From assembly GCA_020632655.1 (NCBI GenBank), contig JACKFD010000017.1, positions 62,001 through 126,000 on the forward strand: a DNA stretch of 64,000 nt, written 5' to 3'. Shown here piece after piece: positions 43,260-52,407 of this stretch. The DNA comes from Spirochaetaceae bacterium (GTDB taxonomy: Bacteria; Myxococcota_A; UBA9160; UBA4427). The translations under genes and the position numbers were made by a program. The notes under the pieces were generated by a model. That model searched no databases. It was not told the origin of the DNA and worked only from the letters and a program-made list of their open reading frames with translations. Each line of letters opens with the position of its first letter. Positions within the stretch are counted from its first letter, which is position 1.

Positions 43260-43265
43260 TCATGC
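43251..43265 (+). promoter_or_regulatory. Candidate sigma-54 (-24/-12) promoter
   Basis: TGGCTGCACTCATGC has GG and GC exactly 12 bases apart, as in the TGGC-N8-TGC form of sigma-54 promoters. The operon downstream encodes an NtrC-type activator, so autoregulation is plausible. The match is to the conserved dinucleotides only, and such a match can occur by chance in GC-rich DNA. Confidence 0.4.
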
Positions 43266-43433
43266 CGCGGGTGGGCGCTCCAGGCCGCCTCCAGGCCCAT
43301 GCGAGCCCGCAGCCCGACCGGCACGGCCCTTGCTCTTGCGGACGGCATGCACAGCGCCGTCCCGCGATCGACCCGCTCCTTCCCGTCCCCGCCCCCGCTC
43401 CGCCCCGGAGTCGACTGCCTCGGAGACCCGCCC

Positions 43434-44624
43434 ATGGCCCCCGGCCGATCGGATCCCGACGAGCCCGTCTCCCGCGCCGAGCGCCGGGCCGCCCGTCGCG
43501 CCGAGCGCACGCTGCGCAAGGCCGCCCGCCGGGCGCGTCGGTCCGCCGAGCATGCGGGTCGGGGCGATGGACGCGACGCGGTGTACGAGTCGATCGATCC
43601 GGCGGCGCGTGCGGATCGCCGCCTCCTCCGGCGCGCCCGTCGCCGCGCCCATCGCCGGCTCGGCTTCGTCACACATTTCGGCACCTACGCAGCGACCCTC
43701 GCCCTGCTGCTCGTCGCGACCCGGAGCGTGCGGCTCGTGGTCTTCGTCGGCCTCGCCTGGGGCATCGGCGTCTTCTGCCACTACCTCTGGGCCCTCGTCG
43801 CGCCGGGGCTGCGCGACCACTGGATCGAGCGCGAGGTCGGCGCCCGCTCGGCGCGCGACGTGGCGAGCGAGCGGCGGCAGGTCGAGACGCGGAGCCGGCG
43901 ATCGATGGAGGATCTGTCGGCCTCGATCGCCCACGAGATCCGCAATCCGATCACGGCAGCCAAGAGCCTCGTGCAGCAGATGGGCGAGGATCCGGCGTCG
44001 CAGGAGAATCTCGAGTACGCGAGCCTCGCTCTCTCGGAGCTCGACCGCGTCGAGCGTTCGATCTCGCACCTGCTGCGTTATGCGAGAGAGGAGGAGCCGC
44101 GCTTCGAGCCCGTGGAGCTGCGCGCGCTGGCTCGATCGGCGGTCGAGGGGCTGCGGGATCGTGCGGCGTCGGCGGGCGTTCCGATCGAGCTCGACTTCGA
44201 CGGGCCGCTCGCGATGCGGGGGGATCCCGAGAAGCTGCGCCGCGTGCTCGAGAACCTGATCGTGAATGCGATCGACGCGATGGTGGGGGCGGGGACGCCT
44301 GCGCCACGCATCCGGATCTCGGGCGGTACGAGCCTGTCGGGCGACGAGCTCTGGCTGCGCGTTGCGGACGAGGGGCCGGGCATCGCCGCGCAAGAGCGCG
44401 AGCGCATCTGGAGCCCCTTCCACACGACGCGCGCCGACGGGACCGGGCTCGGCCTCGCGCTCTCCCGCAAGACGGTCGAGGCGCACGGCGGACGCATCGA
44501 GCTCGCTGCGGATGCGCCGGTCGGGGCCGTCTTCGAGATCACCCTTCCGCGCCACGCGGAGCCCCGGGATGCGGGTCGCGGGGATGGAGCGGGGGCGGGC
44601 GCCTCCGCGGAGGATCGCCGATGA
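43434..44624 (+). CDS. Sensor histidine kinase with 2TM domain (copy 1)
   Basis: 396 aa. A ~75-residue Arg/Ala-rich cytoplasmic lead is followed by a 2TM-type membrane segment (HFGTYAATLALLLVATRSVRLVVFVGLAWG, ~81-121). The HisKA domain follows, with H167 in SASIAHEIRNPITA, then the HATPase domain with N (NLIVNAIDAM), G1 (DEGPGI), F and G2 (GTGLGL) boxes. There is no periplasmic sensor, so it probably senses the membrane or a partner. ATG 43434 is preceded by a CGGAG. It is the first gene of a four-gene series, and its stop overlaps the next ATG. Confidence 0.9.
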   Translation: MAPGRSDPDEPVSRAERRAARRAERTLRKAARRARRSAEHAGRGDGRDAVYESIDPAARADRRLLRRARRRAHRRLGFVTHFGTYAATLALLLVATRSVRLVVFVGLAWGIGVFCHYLWALVAPGLRDHWIEREVGARSARDVASERRQVETRSRRSMEDLSASIAHEIRNPITAAKSLVQQMGEDPASQENLEYASLALSELDRVERSISHLLRYAREEEPRFEPVELRALARSAVEGLRDRAASAGVPIELDFDGPLAMRGDPEKLRRVLENLIVNAIDAMVGAGTPAPRIRISGGTSLSGDELWLRVADEGPGIAAQERERIWSPFHTTRADGTGLGLALSRKTVEAHGGRIELAADAPVGAVFEITLPRHAEPRDAGRGDGAGAGASAEDRR

Positions 44625-45765
44625 ACGGTGCATGGACGTTCGAGGGCGTGGCGGCGCTGCGCGAGCGCGACATCGAGGAGGCAGGGATGCACGAGCGCAC
44701 GGAGCGGTCCTGTGGACGCGGATGGCGCGGTCGCGAGGAGGCGGCGTCGATCGACTCGCTCGACGAGGCGCTGCTCGACGAGGACGAGCGCATCGCGCGC
44801 GACGCGCGGCAGCTCGCGGACCGCAAGGTCGCCCTCTACCGCGACCTCGTCCGCGCGAGCCTGATCAGCCTGCCGCTCCTGATCTTCATCCCCTTCGCCG
44901 GGGCGATCGCGCTGGTGTGGTTCGGCGTGAAGCTCGGGCGCCGCGCGTTCCGGCTCTACTACGAGCCGGGGCTGCGGGAGCGTTTCGTCCAGGAGGAGGT
45001 CGCGCGCCGGGTGCGCTCCCGCGTCTCCGACGAGCGGCGGAGTCTCGAAGGCGAGCACCTGCGCTCCCTCGAGCAGCTCTCGGCTTCGATCGCCCACGAG
45101 ATCCGCAACCCGATCACGGCGGCCAAGAGCCTGGTCCAGCAGATGGGCGAGGACCCCGTCCACCCGGATCGCTCCGAGTACGCGCGTCTCGCGCTCGCCG
45201 AGCTCGAGCGGGTCGAACGCTCGGTGTCGCACCTGCTGCGATTCGGTCGGGAGGAGGATCGCCGTGTCGCACCGCTCGTGATGGAGGACGTGCTCGAGTC
45301 CGCGCTCGAGACCTTCCGCGAGCGGATCGCACGGGTCGGGATCGACGTCCGGCGCGAGTACGACTCGGAGGGGTGCCTCGAAGGCGATGCCGAGCAGCTT
45401 CGTCGCGTCGCGATCAACCTGCTCGGCAACGCGATCGACGCCCTCGAAGAGGCGCGCACGCAGGACGCCACGATCCGGGTCGGCCTTGGCGAGAGCCTGG
45501 CCGGCGATGCGGTCTGGATCCGGATCGAGGACAACGGTCCCGGCGTCGATGTCGCCGCGAGCGACCGGATCTTCGAGCCCTTCGTGAGTACGCGGACCGG
45601 CGGCACCGGTCTCGGTCTCGCGCTGTGTCGCAAGATCGTCGAGGAGCATGGCGGCGGGATCGAGCTCGATCGGGCGAGGCAGGCGGGCACGGCGATCCTG
45701 GTCACGCTGCCGCGGATGCGCGCGAAGGCCGGGGCGGGCGGGTCCGCGGGACGAGGGGAGCCGCG

Positions 45766-45769
<4 letters not shown>
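44621..45769 (+). CDS. Sensor histidine kinase (copy 2), paralogue of the preceding one
   Basis: 382 aa. Residues 73-107 contain one or two membrane helices (SLISLPLLIFIPFAGAIALVW), then HisKA with H159 in SASIAHEIRNPITA and HATPase with NLLGNAIDAL, EDNGPG and GTGLGLALC. It shares the segment from LSASIAHEIR to QQMGEDP with copy 1 without change, whereas the membrane part and C-terminus have diverged. ATG 44621 overlaps copy 1's stop; ATG 44687, preceded by GAGGAGGCAGGG, is a strong alternative. Two kinases for one regulator may form a heterodimer or respond to different signals. Confidence 0.9.
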
Positions 45770-47175
<1,406 letters not shown>

Positions 47176-47256
47176 GGCGTGGCTCCGGTCGCCCGAGGCG
47201 CATCGCCCGGGCGGCGCCGGGGCCGGACGAACGAAACGAGGACGAGGAGGAAGGAC

Positions 47257-48027
47257 ATGACGAACGAACGACCCGGCATGGTCGGCCGACTGCGCAGCCT
47301 GATGCGGGGGCTCTTCGGCTCCTGGGTTCGCGATCGCGAGCAGCGCGCGCCGGAGGTGGTCTACGAGCAGGCGATCGCGGAGCGCGTGCGCCAATACCGC
47401 GAGCTGAAGGACGCGGTCGCTGGGATCCTCTACCTGCGCAACAAGCTCGAGAACGAGATCACCGAGCGGCGCGCCGAGATCGCGCGACTGCACGACGACG
47501 TGCGGCGGGCCGTGCGGCGCGGGGACGAGTCGGCCTCGCTCGCACTGATCACGCAGAAGCAGACGCTCTTCGAGGAGCTCGAGCGCGCGGAGCGGGAGCT
47601 CTCCCTGGTGCGCGGTCAGTCGGAGGAGGCGAAGGCGAACCTTCTGCGATTCCGGGAGGAGATCCGCTCGCTCGTGCGGGAGAAGGGCCGGATGCTCGCG
47701 ACCCTCGCGAACGCCCGGGCGCGAAGGCGGCTGCGGGCGGCGATCGAGGGGCTCTCGGTCGACGCCGAGATGGACGCGCTCGAGAACGTCCGGGAGCACG
47801 TCGCGCGGATGGCGATGGCGGGCGAGGTGGACCGGGAGCTCGGGGACGGGGACGACGACCTGCGGACGCGACTCCGGGGCTACCGGGAGGAGGCGCGGCG
47901 GGATGCAGCCCGGGCGGAGCTCGAGAGCCTGAAGCGCGAGCTCGGCCGTGGCGTGCTTTCGGCCGAGGTCGTCCGCGAGGCCGTTCCGAGCGTGCCGCGC
48001 CGGGATCTCGCCCCGGTCCCCGGATGA
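47257..48027 (+). CDS. pspA: PspA/IM30 (Vipp1)-family membrane-stress protein
   Basis: 256 aa. PspA/ESCRT-III-like coiled-coil protein that binds damaged membrane from inside. An amphipathic N-terminal helix (MVGRLRSLMRGLFGSWVRD) is followed by long helices with heptad-like pattern (YEQAIAERVRQYRELKDAVAGI; LRNKLENEITERRAEIARLHDDVRR; FEELERAERELSLVRGQSEEAK). ATG 47257 has a strong GAGGAGGAAGGA site. It lies 81 bp after the sigma-54 activator. Similarity to characterised PspA is at the pattern level, and the C-terminal ~60 residues are Arg/Glu-rich and unlike most PspA. Confidence 0.75.
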   Translation: MTNERPGMVGRLRSLMRGLFGSWVRDREQRAPEVVYEQAIAERVRQYRELKDAVAGILYLRNKLENEITERRAEIARLHDDVRRAVRRGDESASLALITQKQTLFEELERAERELSLVRGQSEEAKANLLRFREEIRSLVREKGRMLATLANARARRRLRAAIEGLSVDAEMDALENVREHVARMAMAGEVDRELGDGDDDLRTRLRGYREEARRDAARAELESLKRELGRGVLSAEVVREAVPSVPRRDLAPVPG

Positions 48028-48078
48028 GCCGCGCCGCGCGCCCCGTGGGGGCATGGCTCGCTCGGATGGCCGCCGGCG

Positions 48079-48107
48079 TTGACCCCGAACCGGGGCCTCG
48101 CTAAAAA
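48079..48107 (+). promoter_or_regulatory. Sigma-70-type promoter of rpmB
   Basis: TTGACC at 48079-48084 and TAAAAA at 48102-48107 with an ideal 17-bp spacer. It lies 127 bp before the rpmB start and within the only AT-rich patch of this intergenic stretch. The spacer contains the perfect inverted repeat CCCCG-AAC-CGGGG at 48083-48095, which may be an operator or may end pspA transcription. Confidence 0.65.
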
Positions 48108-48233
48108 CTGCGCTCCCGCGAGGGCTTCCGGGCGTGCCGCCGTCGGTGACCCCGATGCAGCCCCCGGATCCCCGGGCCGTCCGATTCGAGGCGGCTTCCG
48201 AAATCCCTCCCTGGCTACCGGAGCGAAGAGACC

Positions 48234-48521
48234 ATGGCGCGCGTTTGTGCACTCACCGGCAAGAAGGTCCAGTACGGACACAACGTGTCCCACTCGCACC
48301 GCACGACCAACCGCCGCTTCGAGCCGAACATCCAGAAGGTGCGGCTCCACTCCGAGGCCCTCGGCCAGCGCGTGCCCCTCGCGATCGCGACGCGCACGCT
48401 GCGCTCGATCCAGAAGAAGGGCGGCCTCGACGGCTACCTCCTCGGCATGGACGACCGCAAGCTCCAGCCCGAGGGCCTGCGCCTCAAGAACAAGATCCGC
48501 CGCAAGCTCTCCGGTCGTTAG
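48234..48521 (+). CDS. rpmB: 50S ribosomal protein bL28
   Basis: 95 aa. Starts MARVCALTGKKVQYGHNVSHSH, then RRFEPNIQKVRL, RTLRSIQKKGGLDGYL; the pattern of bL28 with a C-terminal ~15-residue extension. Only one cysteine is present, so it is the zinc-free form. It has its own promoter and is not next to rpmG; the nearest other ribosomal genes are rpsN and rpmE about 5 kb away. A 23-bp tandem-repeat array begins 13 bp after its stop, in the tail-to-tail space with the NTT-type transporter. Confidence 0.95.
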   Translation: MARVCALTGKKVQYGHNVSHSHRTTNRRFEPNIQKVRLHSEALGQRVPLAIATRTLRSIQKKGGLDGYLLGMDDRKLQPEGLRLKNKIRRKLSGR

Positions 48522-48534
48522 GCGACGTCTCTCC

Positions 48535-48670
48535 GTCGACCAGACGCCTCCTCTCCTCGGAAAAGGCGCCTGCGGTCCCTCGGAAAAGGCGCCTTCGGTC
48601 CCTCGGACCAGGTGCCTTCGGTTCCACCGACCAGCCGCCTCCGGTCCGCCGATCACGCGTCTCCGGTCCG
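48535..48670. repeat. Degenerate 23-bp tandem repeats between rpmB and the transporter gene
   Basis: Six units (48535-48556, 48557-48579, 48580-48602, 48603-48625, 48626-48648, 48649-48670), consensus TCGGA-CAGG-GCCT-CGGTCC. The two best copies differ at one base and contain the palindrome AAGGCGCCTT (first one in part). The sixth unit covers the last codons and the stop (48653-48655) of the minus-strand transporter gene. Confidence 0.75.
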
Positions 48671-50146
48671 CAGGCCGCCCACGCGTCGTGTCGCCGGTCG
48701 CAGGACCCGACGACCGATCCATCGCCGCACCTCGGCGAGCGGGTTCGGGCAGGGTCCTTCGATCTCGTGCTCGCGCACCCGGAAGTCGCATCCGGCGCGG
48801 GAGACCGCGAGCAGCGACACGCCGACCAGCGGTATCGAGAGCAGTCCGAGCCATCGGACCTGGTCGGCTCCGGTCCACGTCGTGAGCGCCAGGCTCACGC
48901 CGATCGCGAGCACCTTCGCGAGGCGTTGGACGAAGACGTCGATGAAGGCCTTCGCCTGGTAGCGCTCGGCCGTCGTCGTCGGCACGTAGAGCATCTCCTT
49001 CGAGGACTGTGCGATCGAGTAGGCGAGCGAGTTGTCCGCGAGCGAGAGCAGGCTCGCGAAGGCGAGCGTCGGGACGAAGAGGAAGCCGACCGAGGCCAGC
49101 CCGAGCGCCACGGGCAGGACCGCGAGCGCCGCGCCGACGCCGAAGCGGCGCATCACGAGGCTGGTGAGGAAGGCCTGCACGGCGACGGACGCGACGTTCG
49201 TGAGCAGGTAGACCCGCGCCAGGTGCCGACCGAGGGCGGGGCCGTCGAGGGTCGTATGCACGGTCGTCGTGAACTGGAAGTCGACGACCGTCGAGACGAT
49301 CTCGTAGACCCCGACGGTCGTCGCGATCGCCAGCAGATAGGGCGAGGCGAGCACGAGGCGCGCGCCGGCGAGCGCAGGCGAGCCCCCGCGCTCGATCTCG
49401 ACGGGTCGACCGCGCTCCTCCGCGTGCACGACCTCGCGTTCGGCCTCGGCGTTCGTCGCCGTCGCGTCTGCGGCCGGGTGCTCCGCTCGTGCGTCGATGG
49501 CCGCGACGCGTCGGCCGGCGGCGATCGCGAGCAGCGCGATTCCGACGGCGAGCCCGGCCGTTACGACGAGCCAGTCGGCGGTCGATAGCCGGTCGAGCAG
49601 GAGTCGCAGCACGCTCGATCCGACGAGCCCCCCGAGCACGCCGCCGAGCCCGATCGGACCCAGCAGTCGTTTGGCGGCCTCGGGACGGAGGCTGTCGTTC
49701 ACGAACGAGAAGAAGGCCGCCACCATCACCGACGCGAGCAGATCTCCGAAGAGATAGAAGCTCCACACGGCGAGTGACGCCGGCTCGGGCGCTCGCAGCA
49801 CGACGGCGAAGCCGACGTAGCCCACGAAGAAGAAGCCCGAGACCACGAGCATCAGTCTCTCGCGTCGGAATCGCGTCGCCAGGGCGGACAGCGCCGCGAA
49901 GGCGACCGCCGCCACGACGAGGTTCAGCACCTTCACGAGCAGCTCCGCCTGCGCGGCGTTCCAGAGGAGCGGGCCGATCGCGAGCCCTTCTGCGTCGTAG
50001 TGCAGCAGGAAGAGCGCCTTCTTGAGCGGCTTCAGGATCCAGAACGAGCTGATCACGAGGAAGAAGCTGGCGGCCAGCAGGATCGCGAGGGGCCATTCCT
50101 CGCGGCGTACGCCAAGCAGCATGCGGTCGACGGCGGGCGGATTCAT
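48653..50146 (-). CDS. NTT (Npt1/Tlc)-type nucleotide transporter
   Basis: 497 aa, about 11-12 hydrophobic helices. Segments match the ATP/ADP antiporter (NTT) family of the MFS fold: start EEWPLAILLAASFFLVISSFWILKPLKKALFL, SFVNDSLRPEAAKRLLGPIGLGGVLGG, and near the end SSKEMLYVPTTTAERYQAKAFIDVFVQRLAK, a typical NTT segment. In free-living bacteria these proteins are poorly characterised; nucleotides are the expected substrate. It is followed upstream on the same strand by a secreted kinase-like gene, 22 bp away. A long acidic cytoplasmic loop lies near residue 215-255. The end overlaps the repeat array. Confidence 0.85.
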   Translation of the reverse strand: MNPPAVDRMLLGVRREEWPLAILLAASFFLVISSFWILKPLKKALFLLHYDAEGLAIGPLLWNAAQAELLVKVLNLVVAAVAFAALSALATRFRRERLMLVVSGFFFVGYVGFAVVLRAPEPASLAVWSFYLFGDLLASVMVAAFFSFVNDSLRPEAAKRLLGPIGLGGVLGGLVGSSVLRLLLDRLSTADWLVVTAGLAVGIALLAIAAGRRVAAIDARAEHPAADATATNAEAEREVVHAEERGRPVEIERGGSPALAGARLVLASPYLLAIATTVGVYEIVSTVVDFQFTTTVHTTLDGPALGRHLARVYLLTNVASVAVQAFLTSLVMRRFGVGAALAVLPVALGLASVGFLFVPTLAFASLLSLADNSLAYSIAQSSKEMLYVPTTTAERYQAKAFIDVFVQRLAKVLAIGVSLALTTWTGADQVRWLGLLSIPLVGVSLLAVSRAGCDFRVREHEIEGPCPNPLAEVRRWIGRRVLRPATRRVGGLRTGDA

Positions 50147-50167
50147 GGGGACTCCGAGCAGAGGGGG

Positions 50168-51217
50168 CTAGGGAAAGACGGGGATCGCGCCGCGATCGAC
50201 GTCCCGGAGCAGGTGCTCGATGCGGCCGGCGAGCTGCGAGATCTCTCCCGCGTCGAGGCCGATCTGGATCGTGCGTCCATCGACGCGTACGCCCTGGGCG
50301 GGATCGAGGTTCGGACCCGGGTCGACCGGGGTGAAGCCCTGCGCGGATCGCCACTCGAGCTGGGCGACGACGCCGAGGAACTCGAGGTCGCTTCGATCGA
50401 GCGTCCGGAGCCGATCGACGCTCGCGCGCCGCAAGGCGGGCACCCGGATGTGCTTCCAGTTCGGGACGAACCAGTTGTAGAGCAGCCCGCTCCAGGCGAC
50501 GCCGTTGTCGACGCTGAAGAAGCGCGGCCGCCCTTCTTCGCCGGAGACGAGGAAGTTTCCGCGCCGGCCGTCCTGGTGCTTCATCAGGTAGAGCGCGAGG
50601 TTGAAGTCGGCGATCGCCTCGGCGTAGTCGGCGTCCCGCGCGAAGCGCGAGCGGTCGAGCAGCGCATCCGGCAGCTCGACTCCGTCGAGCCAGAGCGAGA
50701 GGACACCGATCTCGCAGCCCGTCCCGCGGATGGTCTGGACGACGTGCCGTCGTACCGGGCGCCACTCGTCGCGACCGAGACAGCGAAGGACCGATGTCGG
50801 CACGACGTAGTCGGTGGGATCGAGGAAGAGTCGCTGGACCTGATAGGCGGCGAGCTCCCTGCGCGGCGAGTTGTTGAGTGTGTCGAGCAGGCGGGGCGCG
50901 GGCTTCCACTTGACGTCGACCGGCGCGTCGACGTCGGCGATCGCGAGGCTCAATCGGCGTGCCCCGGTCACGCCGCGGCCGGCCGAGCGATCGCGGACGA
51001 CGCGCATCGGCGCGCGCGAGAGCACCTGCTCCGCCACGCGCGGCCGGAGCGGCCAATGCGCCGGCGCCTCGGCCAGGGCGCCGTGACGTCCGTCCGGCTC
51101 ACGGCGTCTCAGGAGCTCCACGTCGCGCGTGGCGGCGTGGCTCGACGAGACGACGAGGCTCGTGACGAGGGTGAAGGTCGAGATGGCTGCCAGCTGCTTC
51201 CTTCGGTGCGTACGCAT
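50168..51217 (-). CDS. Exported kinase-like protein
   Basis: 349 aa with signal peptide (1-29, LAAISTFTLVTSLVVSSSHA). After a linker there is a full atypical-kinase signature: candidate ATP lysine K103/K105 (DVKWKPAP), the alpha-C-type E121 in RRELAAYQVQRLF, the catalytic H214-x-D216-x4-N221 (KHQDGRRGN) and the metal motif D237-N-G (SVDNGVAW). This layout resembles FAM20/HipA/PI3K-type kinases more than standard Ser/Thr kinases. The ATG has GGAGGAG upstream. It precedes the transporter gene by 22 bp on the same strand, so both are probably co-expressed. Function is otherwise unknown. Confidence 0.72.
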   Translation of the reverse strand: MRTHRRKQLAAISTFTLVTSLVVSSSHAATRDVELLRRREPDGRHGALAEAPAHWPLRPRVAEQVLSRAPMRVVRDRSAGRGVTGARRLSLAIADVDAPVDVKWKPAPRLLDTLNNSPRRELAAYQVQRLFLDPTDYVVPTSVLRCLGRDEWRPVRRHVVQTIRGTGCEIGVLSLWLDGVELPDALLDRSRFARDADYAEAIADFNLALYLMKHQDGRRGNFLVSGEEGRPRFFSVDNGVAWSGLLYNWFVPNWKHIRVPALRRASVDRLRTLDRSDLEFLGVVAQLEWRSAQGFTPVDPGPNLDPAQGVRVDGRTIQIGLDAGEISQLAGRIEHLLRDVDRGAIPVFP

Positions 51218-51265
51218 CGGTCTCCTCCGTTCGTCCCGCTGCCTCGCAAGCCCTGGAGGCGAGGG

Positions 51266-52162
51266 ATGGACATGAGATGCTCGAAGGCGGCGGGAGATTC
51301 CGTCGCGGTCGCAGATGGGAGGGCTGCTCGCGTCGACGCAGTGCGATCGCAGGGCGCGTCGGCGCCCGGGCGTCGAGGAGCGGGCTCGCAAAGGCGGATC
51401 GTGTCGTTGGCACTCGCGCTGGCTCTCGCGCTCGTCGCGACGAGTGCTGCGCGCGGTGTCGACGACGAGCGAGAGGCCGCGGACGAAACGACCGAAGCGC
51501 CGCTCTCCGGCGCGCTAGGCGTGCTCTCGGATGCCGAGCTCGATCGCCGCATCGCCTTCCTCGCGCGGCGCTTCGAGGCGGGGCGGCGCCATGCGGCCCT
51601 CTGGCAGTACGGGTTCACGTCCGCGTGGTCGACGGGTATCGGCGTCGCCGCCGTGCAGGCCGGACTCGCGAGCGACCACGACGATCGCGTCGCGGCCTTC
51701 GTGACCGGCGGCAAGGCGATCATCGGCACCGCCCGGCTGCTCGCTGCGCCCCATCCCGCACGCCTGGGCGCCGCACCGCTCGAGCTCGGCGAGACCGGTG
51801 CGGGCGAGGCACGCGCGACCCGGGAGGCGCGCCTGGTCGCGGGCGAGCGGCATCTGCTGGCCATCGCCCAGCGCGCCCGACGCCGCGGCCATTGGCTCGC
51901 CCACGTCGCGAACGTCGGCCTCAACGCCCTCGGCGGGGGTCTGATCCTGGGCCTCGGCAATCCCTCCGACGCGATCTCGAGCGTCGGGGTCGGCGTGCTC
52001 TTCGGGGAGCTGCTGATCTGGACCGAGCCCGGGCGGGGGGTCGGGGACCTCGAGGCCTATCGCGATCTGGTCGACGCGCGTCGGTCGGGCGGCTGGCGCG
52101 ATCGGGTGACGATCGGCCTGGTGCCGGCGCCCGGCGCGCTGCATCTGCAGCTCCGCTTCTGA
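51266..52162 (+). CDS. Exported or membrane hypothetical protein
   Basis: Up to 298 aa. ATG 51266 has an excellent CTGGAGGCGAGGG site, but that leaves only ~48 bp to the divergent kinase-like gene; GTG 51401 would give a 253-aa protein that begins right at a signal peptide (LALALALALVATSAARG). The mature part contains GFTSAWSTGIGVAAVQAGL and a C-terminal hydrophobic stretch (NALGGGLILGLGNPSDAISSVGVGVLFGELLIW). I recognise no family. Divergent pairing with the secreted kinase-like gene suggests a shared regulation. Confidence 0.65.
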   Translation: MDMRCSKAAGDSVAVADGRAARVDAVRSQGASAPGRRGAGSQRRIVSLALALALALVATSAARGVDDEREAADETTEAPLSGALGVLSDAELDRRIAFLARRFEAGRRHAALWQYGFTSAWSTGIGVAAVQAGLASDHDDRVAAFVTGGKAIIGTARLLAAPHPARLGAAPLELGETGAGEARATREARLVAGERHLLAIAQRARRRGHWLAHVANVGLNALGGGLILGLGNPSDAISSVGVGVLFGELLIWTEPGRGVGDLEAYRDLVDARRSGGWRDRVTIGLVPAPGALHLQLRF

Positions 52163-52407
52163 GCGGAGTGGCGGGTGGGCGCCGAGAGTTCGTCCCGAAA
52201 TCTCGTTCGGCCGTCTGCGAAAAACGAAATCTCGTGTCGATTCGCAGATGCGGAAATAGTCATAAAGTCTTTTGAAAACGAATAGATGGGCGGTTCGTGG
52301 TTGATGGCACGGCCGGTGCAAACGGCTCTTTCCAGCCTCGGCCCGTGATGGCTGGCCCGCGATGGCCTGACCGGATTTCGGCGCCGCAACCAGAGAGGGA
52401 CAGGACC
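52163..52407. promoter_or_regulatory. AT-rich structured region upstream of the ECF sigma gene
   Basis: 245 bp. Bases ~52192-52295 are clearly richer in A and T than the rest of the window. The direct repeat CGAAATCTCGT occurs at 52196-52206 and 52225-52235. The second copy sits inside an inverted repeat TCTGCGAA (52214-52221) / TTCGCAGA (52241-52248), which encloses a small hairpin ACGA-AATC-TCGT. A -10-like CATAAA at 52261-52266 lacks a good -35. The promoter for the sigma gene should be here. Confidence 0.5.

Larger units (their letters stand above)
43034..43433. promoter_or_regulatory. Divergent intergenic region with palindromes, upstream of the kinase operon
   Basis: 400 bp with no convincing gene. 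It contains two inverted repeats built on TGCAG (43208-43225 and 43240-43259), centred 33 bp apart, and a candidate sigma-54 promoter at 43251-43265. The rest, 43034-43200 and 43270-43420, shows no recognisable sites other than the ribosome-binding site of the ABM gene. Frames extending the kinase N-terminus through here are unconserved. Confidence 0.5.

Noticed and set aside
47176..47256. Sigma-54 promoter directly before pspA
   Set aside because: TGGC is present but GC is not at the required 12-base spacing.
48535..48670. CRISPR array
   Set aside because: Units are 23 bp, degenerate and directly adjacent without spacers, and no cas gene is present. The 27-bp and 38-bp arrays likewise have no spacers.
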